DNA from: a virus
Reading direction: 5' to 3' (one strand)
Length of the DNA stretch: 41,042 nt
Virus record (IMG/VR): IMGVR_UViG_3300046524_000264
Coordinates: 1 to 41,042 of that record
This document shows positions 15,952 to 23,716 of the stretch, one piece after another; positions within the stretch are counted from its first letter, which is position 1; each line of letters begins with the position of its first letter. The notes beneath the pieces were generated by a model that saw nothing but the letters and a program-made list of their open reading frames with translations, did not search any database and was not told where the DNA came from. The position numbers and the translations under genes are program-made.

Positions 15952-18885
15952 ATGGCAAACAAAATCGCCCTCGGGCTGGTGATCGGCGGCGCCGTCAGTT
16001 CGACGGTCGGCGCCGCGTTCAAAGATGTGACCGGGCGTATCAAACGCCTTGAGGCGGAAGGCAACAAAGCGCGCGTGCTGCAGCGCACGATTGGCGACAC
16101 CATCCGCCTGCGCGAAGAATGGAAAAAGGCTCACGACACCGGCGCGGCCGGCGCGTCCAAATTACTCAACCGTTTAAACTCGAACCTCGACAGCCTAAAA
16201 AAGCAGGGGGTTGAAGTCGGTCGGCTGGAAAAAGCCTACCGTTCCATGGGGCAGACGGCCAACAAAGCCGAGCTGAAAGCCAAGGGGCATCAGCAGGTTG
16301 ATTCTGGTGTAAAGGGCATGAAGGGCGCCGTCGGTGCAGCGGTGGTCGGCGTCGGTGCCATGGCAGTGCCGACCAAGGTCAGCGCTGATTATGGCGCCAT
16401 TGTGCGTGACATCGCGATCAAGGCCGGCATTGCCAACAAGCCGCAAGAGCAGGAGATGTCGCGCAAGATCATCGACACCTCACGCGATACCGGCATGGCG
16501 CGCAACGATGTGGCCGATGTGGTCAATCAGTTGGTCGGCGCTGGTATGGATCTGAGCAAGGCGCTTGAGTACGCACCGGTTGCCGCCAAGTTTGTCGTGG
16601 GGCAGGGATCCAGCGGCGTCGACACGGCGAATATGATCAACGCCCTGGGGCAGAACGCCAAGATCACCGACCCCAAGCAGATGCAGCAGGCGCTGGAAGC
16701 GATCGCCTACCAAGGTCAGGCGGGCAGCTTTGAAGCGTCCGACATGGCCAAGTGGTTCCCGGAACTGCTGGCCAACATGGCTGCGCAAGGCATCACCGGC
16801 TTGGATGCAGTGACGCAACTGGGCGCCATGCTGCAAGTGCAGATGAAGCAGGCCGGCAGTTCGGACGAAGCGGCCAACAACCTGAAAAACTGGATGGGCA
16901 AAATCGGCTCGACCGACACGGTCAAGGCCTACGAAAAAGCCGGCATTGACTATGACGGCTCAATGAAGACTGGTTTGCAAAACGGCCTTTCGACGCTTGA
17001 AACCAGTATGGGGCTGGCTCAGAAATACATTCAGGCGACCGATCCGAAGCGTGCTGCGGCCATGGCCGAAGCCACCTCAAAAATCAGCAAGGAAGCCGAT
17101 CCAGAAAAGGCCAAGGCCATGATGGCCTCGTTTGAAGAATCGCTGCGCACCGGCGACCTGTTCGCTGACATGCAGGTCAAGGCGGCGCTGTCGGCCTTCA
17201 TGCAGAACAAGGCGCTCTACAGCCAGCTTAAAAACGATTCGCGCGAGGCTTCCGGGATTCTCGACAAGAACCTTGCCGAGCGGCGCGAGTCGTCGTCGCA
17301 GAAGTGGGCCGAGATGGCTCAATCGATGGACGACGCCATGCGTAGCATCGGGGACGCGCTAAGGCCCGTCACGGATACGGTCGCCGAGGCGTTGACCAAG
17401 GTCACCAAGGGCATCACGTCGCTGACTGATAGCGCGCCCGGGGTGGTTGCCGGTATCGCCACAGTCGGGGCGGGGCTGGTCGCCTTAAAAGGTATCGTCA
17501 GCACGATCAAGATCAGCAAGGGGCTGCTAAACATCGCGCGTGGGTCGCGGGGTGGCAGAAGTGGAAGCGAAGCCCGCAATAAAAACCCCGGCGAACTTGA
17601 TCTGGTAGCGACTGGCCTGGATGTTGTTTCTCGGGTGAAAGACGCGGTAACAGGCAGTGGCCTTGGTACTGAAGCTGATGCAGGTAACGACGGCGTCAAA
17701 AAGGTTTTCGTCGTCAATGCCGGCGCTATGGGTGGCGGTGTGGATGCGTCGGGCGAATCGCGTCGACGTGGACGTGGGGCAAGGCGCGGCGCTCGGCGCC
17801 GGTCGTTGCCGAGTTCGAGAGGGCCTCGTCTGTCTGCGCCTCGTCCACCTGTTCCGGCTCCGCGTGCGCCTGTACCGGTTTCACGTCCACCAGCGCCGGC
17901 TCCGCGTGCGCCTGTACCGGTTTCGCGGCCACCTGCGCCGGCTCCGCGTGCGCCTGTACCGGTTTCACGGCCACCTGTTCCGGCTTTGGGTTCGCCTGTT
18001 CCGGCTTCGCGGCCACCTGCGCCGGCTCCGGGTGCGCCTGTACCGGTTTCGCGGCCACCTGCGCCGGCTCCGCGTGTGCCTGTGCCGGTTTCGCGGCCAC
18101 CTGTTCCGGCTTTGGGTTCGCCTGTTCCGGCTTCACGGCCACCTGTTCCGGCACCGCGTCCCCCTGTCCCGATCCCATTGCCGTCAGTCCCTTCCGTTCC
18201 AAGTGGGGCGTTGTCCAAGCTCGGCGTCGTCGCAGACGCCGTCGGTAAGGTCGGCAAGGTGGGCAAGATCATTCCTGGCGGTACGCTGCTGGAATCCGGC
18301 GCGATGGCTGTTGAAACCTTTCAAAACGCCAAGACCAAGGATGAAAAAGCTGAGGGTTATGGTGAGGCCGCTGGCAACCTGGCCGGCACCATGGCTGGTG
18401 CTGCGGCGGGCGCGGCCATTGGTTCGGTGGTGCCGATTATCGGAACGGCCATCGGCGGCATGATCGGTGCCTACCTTGGCAGTCAGGGCGGTGCGGCGTT
18501 GGGCGGATCCTTGGGTAAATCGCTGTTTGGTGGCGAGGATGAAAAGCCCGAGGAAAAGCCAAAGGCGTCCGTGCCGACCACGCCGCTCATGATGGCGTCA
18601 GCGGCGCAGCAAGGCCCTGTGTTGGGTGATGCGGCGCGTTCGATGGCGGTGACGGCGCCGCTCAAGTCGGCAGCGCAGGCTATTCAACCCAAAGAGCCGG
18701 AAAAGCCGGTGCCTGCCAAGGTGGATCAGCAGTTTCACTACTCGCTGAGTATGCCGGTCAATGTGCAGGGCGACGTCAAAGACCCCCAGAGTCTGGCGCA
18801 AGATCTGATGCCGCACATGCAGCGAATGATGGAAGGCGCTGCCAAGCAGAATGCCGCCAAGCTGTACGACGAACCCCATGTGTAA
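15952..18885 (+). CDS. T: Tail tape measure protein, P2 gpT-like
   Basis: This 977-aa protein sets tail length and is ejected through the tube. The N-terminus (KIALGLVIGGAVSSTVGAAF) and the long helical first half (residues 1-490) are typical of contractile-tail tape measures. Hydrophobic segments lie near residues 495-520 and 806-845 (glycine/alanine-rich, glycine-zipper-like). Between them residues about 620-750 form a Pro/Ala/Arg/Val repeat coded by a 42-bp tandem unit. Such a proline-rich insert is unusual for a protein expected to be mainly coiled coil. It is preceded by a GGGGG Shine-Dalgarno. Confidence 0.92.
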   Translation: MANKIALGLVIGGAVSSTVGAAFKDVTGRIKRLEAEGNKARVLQRTIGDTIRLREEWKKAHDTGAAGASKLLNRLNSNLDSLKKQGVEVGRLEKAYRSMGQTANKAELKAKGHQQVDSGVKGMKGAVGAAVVGVGAMAVPTKVSADYGAIVRDIAIKAGIANKPQEQEMSRKIIDTSRDTGMARNDVADVVNQLVGAGMDLSKALEYAPVAAKFVVGQGSSGVDTANMINALGQNAKITDPKQMQQALEAIAYQGQAGSFEASDMAKWFPELLANMAAQGITGLDAVTQLGAMLQVQMKQAGSSDEAANNLKNWMGKIGSTDTVKAYEKAGIDYDGSMKTGLQNGLSTLETSMGLAQKYIQATDPKRAAAMAEATSKISKEADPEKAKAMMASFEESLRTGDLFADMQVKAALSAFMQNKALYSQLKNDSREASGILDKNLAERRESSSQKWAEMAQSMDDAMRSIGDALRPVTDTVAEALTKVTKGITSLTDSAPGVVAGIATVGAGLVALKGIVSTIKISKGLLNIARGSRGGRSGSEARNKNPGELDLVATGLDVVSRVKDAVTGSGLGTEADAGNDGVKKVFVVNAGAMGGGVDASGESRRRGRGARRGARRRSLPSSRGPRLSAPRPPVPAPRAPVPVSRPPAPAPRAPVPVSRPPAPAPRAPVPVSRPPVPALGSPVPASRPPAPAPGAPVPVSRPPAPAPRVPVPVSRPPVPALGSPVPASRPPVPAPRPPVPIPLPSVPSVPSGALSKLGVVADAVGKVGKVGKIIPGGTLLESGAMAVETFQNAKTKDEKAEGYGEAAGNLAGTMAGAAAGAAIGSVVPIIGTAIGGMIGAYLGSQGGAALGGSLGKSLFGGEDEKPEEKPKASVPTTPLMMASAAQQGPVLGDAARSMAVTAPLKSAAQAIQPKEPEKPVPAKVDQQFHYSLSMPVNVQGDVKDPQSLAQDLMPHMQRMMEGAAKQNAAKLYDEPHV
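17838..18175 (+). repeat. 42-bp tandem repeat encoding proline-rich segment
   Basis: About eight imperfect copies of a 42-bp unit encode APRAPVPVSRPPAP-like 14-residue blocks within the tape measure. Variants swap PRA for LGS and PVS for PAS. Because the unit is a multiple of three, other frames also stay open through it, producing long spurious reading frames on both strands. Confidence 0.9.
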
Positions 18886-18894
18886 GGAGGCCTC

Positions 18895-19740
18895 ATGGCT
18901 TATATGGAGAGCATGCAATCGGGCCTGAAGTATTTGGTCGAGGCAGCGGAAACCGGGCGGCGCAGTGCTGATGGCATGCTGACCCCGGTCAATGGCGCGA
19001 TCCGCGAGTTGACCGGCGCCGCGTCCGAGTTGGAGAACATCCCGTTTGTCGGGCCGGCCATCGGCGCCAAACTTCAGCGGGTAATGCGCGGCGTCGATGC
19101 GGCTCAAGCCAAGGTCGGTCAGGTGGCGGCGGTGTACGGCCGTGCCACCCGGGCGGCGGCCGAAGTACAGGAGCGGCTGGGCACGTTGAAGGAACAGGCG
19201 GGCAAGGCGGCCACGGCGATCAACAACGTCGCCGGCAAGGTGAGCCCGTCGCTGGCCAACATCGTGCCCACCAGTTCCTTTGCCGTGGATGCCACACCGG
19301 CGCCGGAGGCGGTGAAACCGTTCCCGCACCTGATGATTATCCAGCCGCGCGATCCGAAAATTGAGCCGTATTACTTCAACCTGGACACGGCGGCCTTTGA
19401 TGAACTGAGCCGTTCGACTGAGTTCCGCTGGGCTTCGCAAGAACGGCTGACGCGCCGACCGGCGAAGCAGGCCATCGGTATGGGCGATGAAAAGTTGACG
19501 CTCAAGGGCACGATCTACCCGGGCTTTAAGGGTGGCTTAAAGCAGCTCGACACGTTGCGTTCCATCGGGGCCAGGCTTCAACCGCTGACCATGACCACTG
19601 GTTATGGCGAGGTGATCGGGACGTGGTGCCTGAAGACAATCAACGATGAACAGGGCGCGTTTTTGCACGGCGGTATTCCCCGCAAACAGGGTTTCACTTT
19701 GGAGTTTGAGCGGTATGGCGAAGACATGCAGGACGTCTGA
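18895..19740 (+). CDS. U: P2 gpU-like tail protein with N-terminal extension
   Basis: The C-terminal half of this 281-aa protein (from about residue 140, FPHLMIIQPRDPK) matches the gpU tail-completion family: IGMGDEKLTLKGTIYPGFKGG, TMTTGYGEVIGTWCLKTINDEQG and GFTLEFERYGED. Free gpU homologues are about 150 aa, so the first 130-140 residues are extra: an Ala-rich helical stretch with AVYGRATRAAAEVQERLGTL and IPFVGPAIGAKLQ. A strong AAGGAGG precedes the ATG. The end overlaps gpX by 26 bp. The extension may be a fused tape-measure-like tail or an assembly aid; its function is unknown. Confidence 0.85.
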   Translation: MAYMESMQSGLKYLVEAAETGRRSADGMLTPVNGAIRELTGAASELENIPFVGPAIGAKLQRVMRGVDAAQAKVGQVAAVYGRATRAAAEVQERLGTLKEQAGKAATAINNVAGKVSPSLANIVPTSSFAVDATPAPEAVKPFPHLMIIQPRDPKIEPYYFNLDTAAFDELSRSTEFRWASQERLTRRPAKQAIGMGDEKLTLKGTIYPGFKGGLKQLDTLRSIGARLQPLTMTTGYGEVIGTWCLKTINDEQGAFLHGGIPRKQGFTLEFERYGEDMQDV

Positions 19741-19921
19741 TGGCGACATGCTCGATGTCATTTGCAACAACGTGTATGGCCATCTGAATGGTAGCGTCGA
19801 AGCGGTGCTTGATGCCAATCAGGGTCTGGCCGAGGAGCCTCAGCCGTTCCGGTATGGCGTTGTTATCGTCCTGCCGGATCTGCCCAGCCCAACCAATGAG
19901 GGCGTGAGCCTTTGGGATTGA
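19715..19921 (+). CDS. X: Tail protein X, P2 gpX
   Basis: This 68-aa LysM-like tail protein has the hallmark pattern of the family: TSDGDMLDVICNNVYGHLNGSVEAVLDAN, then a Pro-rich end with VIVLPDLP. ATG 19715 lies inside the gpU gene with GGAG about ten bases upstream; a longer in-frame reading is a gpU shadow. P2 gpX is 67 aa, so this is full length. Confidence 0.88.
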   Translation: MAKTCRTSDGDMLDVICNNVYGHLNGSVEAVLDANQGLAEEPQPFRYGVVIVLPDLPSPTNEGVSLWD

Positions 19922-19983
19922 CCCGGGGCGATGCATTCGCCGGCACCGCGCCGCGTTACGCGTAACGATACCTTGTTTTTCAG

Positions 19984-20015
19984 ACCCGCCTTGTGCGGGT
20001 TTTTTATTGGAAAAA
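19984..20015 (+). terminator. Hairpin before gpD
   Basis: ACCCGC and GCGGGT arms enclose CTTGT and are followed by TTTTTTATTGG, with TTGGAAAAA acting as the gpD ribosome-binding region. A GTTACGCGTAAC palindrome lies just upstream at 19955-19966. Confidence 0.6.
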
Positions 20016-20018
20016 TTC

Positions 20019-21074
20019 ATGACTCCAATGTTTCGAATCGTCGCCGATGGGGCCGACGTCACGGCCAAAATCAATGATCGGCTGTTGTTACTGCGCACCT
20101 CTGACAAACCGGGCATGGAGTCCGACGAGTTTGAATTACGTATCGACGACCGTGATGGTCAGGTGCAATTGCCACGCCGTGGCAGCTCGATTGAGGTCTA
20201 TCTGGGTTATGCCGAAACGGCCCTGACGCGTATGGGCCGTTACACGGTGGACACGGTTGAGGTTTCTGGCCCTCCGGACACGATCGTTATCAAGGGCAAA
20301 GCGAGCGACATGCGCGGCAGTGGCAAGACCATCCGCAGCGGAAGTTGGGAAGACGTGCCGCTGTCGAAAATCGTGGCCGACATCGCCGCGCGCAATGGTT
20401 GGCAGCCAGTGTGCCCGGTCTCGACCAAAGTCGCGCGGGTCGATCAGCTCAACGAGTCCGATTTTAACTTCATCACCCGGCTGGCCAAGCAGTACGACTG
20501 CACGGCCAAAGTCGCGGACGGCAAGTTGTTGGTAATGCCGCGCCAAGGTGGTCAGACCGCAACCGGTAAAGCGTTCGGTGCCATCACCCTGACGCGTAGC
20601 GACCTCAGCCGCTGGCAATTCAGTCTCGGCGATCGCAACTCGCATAAGGCGGTGGCCACCAAACACCAGAACAAGAAGGACGGCAAGCTGGCGGTGGTCA
20701 CCATCGACAACGACGACGCCCCGGACGGTCTGCCGGCGGTGCATACCGATCGCCATATCTACCCGAACAAGACCGCCGCCGAAGCAGCGGCCAAGGCCCG
20801 TCTGTCAGCGTTCAATCGCTCGACCGCCGACGTTCGCTTTGAGATGCCCGGCCGCACCGACATTTTTGCCGAGCGCCCGATTCTTGCCCAAGGCTTCAAG
20901 GAAGGTCTTGATGGTGAATATCTGGCGGACTCCGTTGAACAGGTGTTCACCCAGTCCGGCTGGTCGACCACGGTCGAATGCAATGCCGGCAAAGCAGGTA
21001 AATCCAAGGGTAAGAAAAAGAAAGAGAAAGAGGCCAAACCACCCCTCAAGGTCGTGAACATCGAGAAGCAGTAA
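20019..21074 (+). CDS. D: Tail protein D, P2 gpD
   Basis: This 351-aa baseplate hub protein connects tube and spike and is related to T4 gp27. Conserved gpD features include the N-terminal PMFRIVADGADVTAKINDRL, DEFELRIDDRDGQVQLPRRG and the segment NESDFNFITRLAKQYDCTAKV. ATG 20019 is used because it follows the hairpin and GGA; an earlier codon at 20007 would lie in the T-run. The C-terminus is a Lys-rich tail (GKKKKEKEAKPP). It ends the tail block. Confidence 0.92.
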   Translation: MTPMFRIVADGADVTAKINDRLLLLRTSDKPGMESDEFELRIDDRDGQVQLPRRGSSIEVYLGYAETALTRMGRYTVDTVEVSGPPDTIVIKGKASDMRGSGKTIRSGSWEDVPLSKIVADIAARNGWQPVCPVSTKVARVDQLNESDFNFITRLAKQYDCTAKVADGKLLVMPRQGGQTATGKAFGAITLTRSDLSRWQFSLGDRNSHKAVATKHQNKKDGKLAVVTIDNDDAPDGLPAVHTDRHIYPNKTAAEAAAKARLSAFNRSTADVRFEMPGRTDIFAERPILAQGFKEGLDGEYLADSVEQVFTQSGWSTTVECNAGKAGKSKGKKKKEKEAKPPLKVVNIEKQ

Positions 21075-21082
21075 ACGCATCC

Positions 21083-21120
21083 CATCGCCGCCTGAGTGCG
21101 GCTTTTTCATGTCTGGAGTT
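21083..21120 (+). terminator. Hairpin plus Shine-Dalgarno module before endolysin
   Basis: GCCGC and GCGGC arms enclose CTGAGT and are followed by TTTTTCATGTCTGGAG, the endolysin Shine-Dalgarno. It is almost the same as the 8690 module. Confidence 0.6.
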
Positions 21121-21123
21121 TGT

Positions 21124-21783
21124 ATGTCACTTACTCAGCAGCAGTTGCTGCAGATCCTCCCCAACGCCCGCCCTGTCGCGGGCGTTTTTGTGTCTGCGCT
21201 GGAAACGGCCATGACGCGGTTCCGCATCACGTCACCAGTGCGGCAGGCGGCGTTTATCGCGCAATGCGGGCACGAGTCGCAGCACCTGACCAAGTTGTCG
21301 GAAAGTCTCTACTACAAGGACGCCGAGCGGGTTGTGGCGCTGTTCAAAACGGGGTTCGACAAGAACCGCAACAGCCGAGCCGAGCCGGCCGAGATCGAGG
21401 ACGCCAAAGGCTACCTGCGCAACACGGAAAAGATGGCCAACCGCGTCTATGCCAATCGCATGGGCAACGGGCCCGAGGCCTCGGGGGATGGCTACCGCTA
21501 CCGGGGGCGCGGCTTGATCCAGATCACCGGCCACGACAACTACCGCCTGTGCGGCAAGGCGCTCGGGTTGCCGTTGCTCGATCGGCCGGAGCTGCTGGAG
21601 CAGCCGGAATACGCCGCGCTGTCGGCAGCCTGGTACTGGTGGGATCGAGGACTTAACGATCTGGCCGATGCCGGCCTGTTCGACGGGATCAGTCGCACTA
21701 TCAACGGTGCCGACACCGGCCGTGCTGAGCGGCGCGAACTGTGGGCCAAGGCCAAGGCGGTGCTATGTCCATCCTCGATCTGA
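21124..21783 (+). CDS. Endolysin, glycoside hydrolase family 19
   Basis: This 219-aa chitinase-like muramidase degrades peptidoglycan at the end of infection. GH19 signatures are present: FIAQCGHESQHLTKLSESLYY with the likely catalytic Glu in GHE, YRYRGRGLIQITGHDNY, and the C-terminal AWYWWDRGLNDLAD with ISRTINGA. No signal peptide or N-terminal membrane segment is seen, so export must rely on a holin, which lies at 39902. ATG 21124 has CTGGAG nine bases upstream. The 3' end overlaps the spanin gene by 19 bp. Confidence 0.93.
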   Translation: MSLTQQQLLQILPNARPVAGVFVSALETAMTRFRITSPVRQAAFIAQCGHESQHLTKLSESLYYKDAERVVALFKTGFDKNRNSRAEPAEIEDAKGYLRNTEKMANRVYANRMGNGPEASGDGYRYRGRGLIQITGHDNYRLCGKALGLPLLDRPELLEQPEYAALSAAWYWWDRGLNDLADAGLFDGISRTINGADTGRAERRELWAKAKAVLCPSSI

Positions 21784-22304
21784 TTCCGGCACCGCTGCGG
21801 CCGTGGGCGATCGCCTTGGCGCTGGTGGCGATCGCCGGCGCCGGCGCTGCCGGCAGTTGGGTGGTGCAGGACTGGCGTTACGGTAACGCGCTCGCCGTAC
21901 AGGCCCGGCAATCGGCCGAGGTTGCGCAGGCGGCGGCCGAGGCCATGGTGGGCGCGTTGGTGATCGAGCAGGACAAGCGCCTGGCTCTGGAGCAGCGCCT
22001 GAAAAGCAACGATGACAGCCATTACAAGGATCTAACCGATGCAAAGAAAACTCAGCAACGCCTGTCTGATCGCCTTGCCACTGCTGATGTCCGGCTGTCA
22101 GTCCTACTCGACACCACCGCCGCCCGTTGTGACGGGGTGCCAGCCACCGCCGGCGCCGGCCGCGTGGTTTATGCAGGAACGAGAGCCGAACTTGACCCAG
22201 CGCATGCTCAACGAATTGTCGGCATCACCGGTGACGGCGATCGAGGATTGATTGCGCTGCAAGCCTGTCAGGCTTACGCAAAAGAAGTGTCGGCACCGAA
22301 GTAG
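21765..22304 (+). CDS. Inner-membrane spanin, Rz-like
   Basis: This 179-aa protein has one N-terminal membrane segment (WAIALALVAIAGAGAAGSWVV) followed by a periplasmic helical stalk (AVQARQSAEVAQAAAEAMVG, DKRLALEQRLKS), the arrangement of i-spanins that fuse the two membranes at lysis. It starts in the end of the endolysin gene with AAGGCGG upstream. The Rz1-type lipoprotein is nested entirely inside it in the +1 frame, a hallmark of the pair. The C-terminal part with two Cys is longer than the stalk needs and matches the Rz-like proteins of Pseudomonas prophages. Confidence 0.88.
   Translation: MSILDLIPAPLRPWAIALALVAIAGAGAAGSWVVQDWRYGNALAVQARQSAEVAQAAAEAMVGALVIEQDKRLALEQRLKSNDDSHYKDLTDAKKTQQRLSDRLATADVRLSVLLDTTAARCDGVPATAGAGRVVYAGTRAELDPAHAQRIVGITGDGDRGLIALQACQAYAKEVSAPK
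22039..22251 (+). CDS. Outer-membrane spanin lipoprotein, Rz1-like (nested)
   Basis: This 70-aa lipoprotein is coded inside the Rz-like gene in the +1 frame. The signal peptide MQRKLSNACLIALPLLMSGC ends in a lipobox with Cys at residue 20, where lipid would be attached; the mature part is Pro-rich (STPPPPVVTGCQPPPAPAAW), as in lambda Rz1. An AAGGA lies eight bases before ATG 22039. Its C-terminal helix would pair with the periplasmic end of the inner-membrane spanin. Confidence 0.88.
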   Translation: MQRKLSNACLIALPLLMSGCQSYSTPPPPVVTGCQPPPAPAAWFMQEREPNLTQRMLNELSASPVTAIED

Positions 22305-22312
22305 AAAAGAGC

Positions 22313-22346
22313 GGCCGGCCGGGGTGCGTCAACATCCCGGCCGGCC
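22313..22346. repeat. Perfect 11-bp inverted repeat after lysis genes
   Basis: GGCCGGCCGGG and CCCGGCCGGCC flank a 12-nt loop just after the spanin stop. There is no T-run, so it is either a rho-dependent or structural 3' end protector, or a barrier between the late operon and the methylase gene. Confidence 0.7.
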
Positions 22347-22456
22347 ACTGTCCCCGCAGAAACTCCCTGCAAGTCCAGCCAAGGCTCTTACTCCGTGCAC
22401 GAAGCGCGGCGAGCCTAGCACCTGTCTATTCATGCAGCAAAGGAACTTGCTTTCTA

Positions 22457-23251
22457 ATGTCTTCCCCCATCATCCCTTGGATGGGCGGCAAACGCCGTCT
22501 GGCCGATCGCCTTATCCCCCTTTTCCCACCGCACGAATGCTACGTCGAGGTTTTTGCCGGCGGTGCCGCGCTCTATTTCATGAAGCCTCAGCCGTCCCGG
22601 GTTGAGGTTCTTAACGACATCAACGGCGATCTGGTGACGCTGTACCGCGTCGTGCAAAACCACCTGGAAGAATTCGTGCGCCAGTTCAAATGGGCGCTCA
22701 GTTCGCGGCAGATTTTCGAGTGGCAGAAAATGACCCGCCCCGAAACCCTGACCGACATCCAGCGCGCCGCACGGTTTTTCTACCTGCAGCACCACGCGTT
22801 CGCCGGCAAGGTTTCCGGCCAGTCGTTTGGCACTGCCACAACGGCCCCGCCGATCAACCTGCTACGGATTGAGGAAAATCTTTCTGCAGCGTGGCAGCGG
22901 CTGGCCGGCACCTACGTGGAGAACCTGCCGTGGTTGGAGTGCGCCGAGCGCTACGACCGGCCGCACACCTTCCATTACATGGATCCGCCTTACTGGCAGA
23001 CGGCGGGCTACGGCGTTGATTTTCCTTTCGAGAACTACGAACGGATGGCCGACTTTATGCGCCGCTGCAAGGGCAAGGTGATGGTCAGCATTAACGACCA
23101 CCCGGACATCCGTCGTGCTTTTGAGGGTTTCCATTTTGAAACCTTGGACATTCGCTACACCACTGCCAACCAGCGCCAAGGGCAGGCAGAAGTCACCGGC
23201 GAGCTGGTGATCATGAATTGGGAGCCGGCGGCGCTGGGAGGGTTGTTCTAG
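22457..23251 (+). CDS. DNA adenine N6-methyltransferase, D12/Dam class
   Basis: This 264-aa SAM-dependent methylase of the alpha group has IPWMGGKRRLADRL near the N-terminus (substrate/SAM motif X), EVFAGGAALYF (motif I, SAM binding) and DPPY near residue 177 (motif IV, catalytic). Members methylate adenine, often in GATC, which could protect phage DNA from restriction or affect packaging and replication timing. The Shine-Dalgarno AAGGA is about 11 nt upstream. It follows the lysis genes as a lone gene with no restriction partner in sight. The target site cannot be read from sequence. Confidence 0.9.
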   Translation: MSSPIIPWMGGKRRLADRLIPLFPPHECYVEVFAGGAALYFMKPQPSRVEVLNDINGDLVTLYRVVQNHLEEFVRQFKWALSSRQIFEWQKMTRPETLTDIQRAARFFYLQHHAFAGKVSGQSFGTATTAPPINLLRIEENLSAAWQRLAGTYVENLPWLECAERYDRPHTFHYMDPPYWQTAGYGVDFPFENYERMADFMRRCKGKVMVSINDHPDIRRAFEGFHFETLDIRYTTANQRQGQAEVTGELVIMNWEPAALGGLF

Positions 23252-23351
23252 GCGAACGATCTATCTAGACCGTCGATATCCGACAGAGGGATGGGGGCGA
23301 TCGGCGGTCAGTCCGGTAGCATGCGCCCGATCGACCATCAAAAAGCCACCA

Positions 23352-23367
23352 CTGTTTATATATCCAG
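23352..23367. promoter_or_regulatory. LexA (SOS) box
   Basis: The site is CTG-TTTATATATC-CAG, an exact CTG-N10-CAG with AT-rich centre, flanked by A before and TA after, close to the LexA consensus used in E. coli and Pseudomonas. It lies 63 bp before the 60-aa gene at 23430 and overlaps the only AT-rich promoter-like DNA there (a possible -10 TAGAAT is at 23385-23390). The gene should therefore be switched on by DNA damage. Confidence 0.72.
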
Positions 23368-23372
23368 TATTG

Positions 23373-23394
23373 GGCGATTCTAGATAGAATCGCC
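23373..23394 (+). other. Perfect hairpin in leader of SOS-controlled gene
   Basis: GGCGATTCT and AGAATCGCC (9 bp) enclose AGAT. It lies between the SOS box and the 60-aa gene, covering the putative -10 and start of the transcript. It could be a second operator or a 5' mRNA stem. Confidence 0.55.
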
Positions 23395-23429
23395 GCACTT
23401 GAACGACTGTTGTAGGAAGGAACCCCCCT

Positions 23430-23612
23430 ATGTCGGAAGCACCCTCTGTAAACCCTTTGATCAAAAGTGACCAAGCGTCTACTATCGACGCGATATATCA
23501 GTACCTTGCGTGGATGTGTCTTCAGAAAGACAGTGACCCGGAGGCGCATCCGGGCGAATGGCTGCACCTGGAAACGGTGCGGCTGGCCGTTGCTTCGCTC
23601 AAAAATGTGTAA
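23430..23612 (+). CDS. SOS-controlled 60-aa protein, candidate antirepressor
   Basis: No family is recognised. The protein is small and soluble, with a helix STIDAIYQYLAWMCLQK, an acidic loop (DSDPEAHPGEW) and a second helix HLETVRLAVASLKN. AGGAAGG precedes ATG 23430. It is the only gene with a LexA box in front. Phages whose repressor cannot self-cleave often use an SOS-induced small antirepressor (Tum of 186, AntC-like proteins of N15), and the CI-like repressor here lacks the usual catalytic Lys. The antirepressor role is inferred from these facts only; other SOS-linked roles are possible. Its stop codon lies in a 16-bp palindrome. Confidence 0.6.
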   Translation: MSEAPSVNPLIKSDQASTIDAIYQYLAWMCLQKDSDPEAHPGEWLHLETVRLAVASLKNV

Positions 23613-23621
23613 ATTTACACA
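23606..23621. promoter_or_regulatory. 16-bp palindrome related to repressor half-sites
   Basis: TGTGTAAATTTACACA is a perfect palindrome containing the half-sites GTGTAA and TTACAC seen in the repressor operators, but arranged back to back rather than with a 5-bp spacer. An overlapping imperfect TTACAC-AAAAT-GTGGAC is also present. It lies between the SOS-controlled gene and the rep control region, so it could link repressor to replication control. Confidence 0.45.
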
Positions 23622-23716
23622 AAATGTGGACGAGCAAAGGCGGGCGCGTTATTCTGAGCGCCGTCAGCCCCTTGGGGGCTAAGCAGTTAGAAGAATTAGA
23701 GAATTACGGCAGGCTT

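Noticed and set aside
14632-16134. 500-aa open frame on the minus strand
   Set aside because: It lies opposite the gpE, tube and chaperone genes and reads across several gene borders; it arises from GC-rich codon bias and has no ribosome site.
17838-18175. CRISPR-like array
   Set aside because: The 42-bp units are contiguous without spacers and encode a proline-rich segment in the tape-measure frame.
17319-18272. Collagen-like GTGGRE repeat frame on the minus strand
   Set aside because: It is the reverse reading of the 42-bp repeat in the tape measure; a repeat unit divisible by three keeps all frames open.
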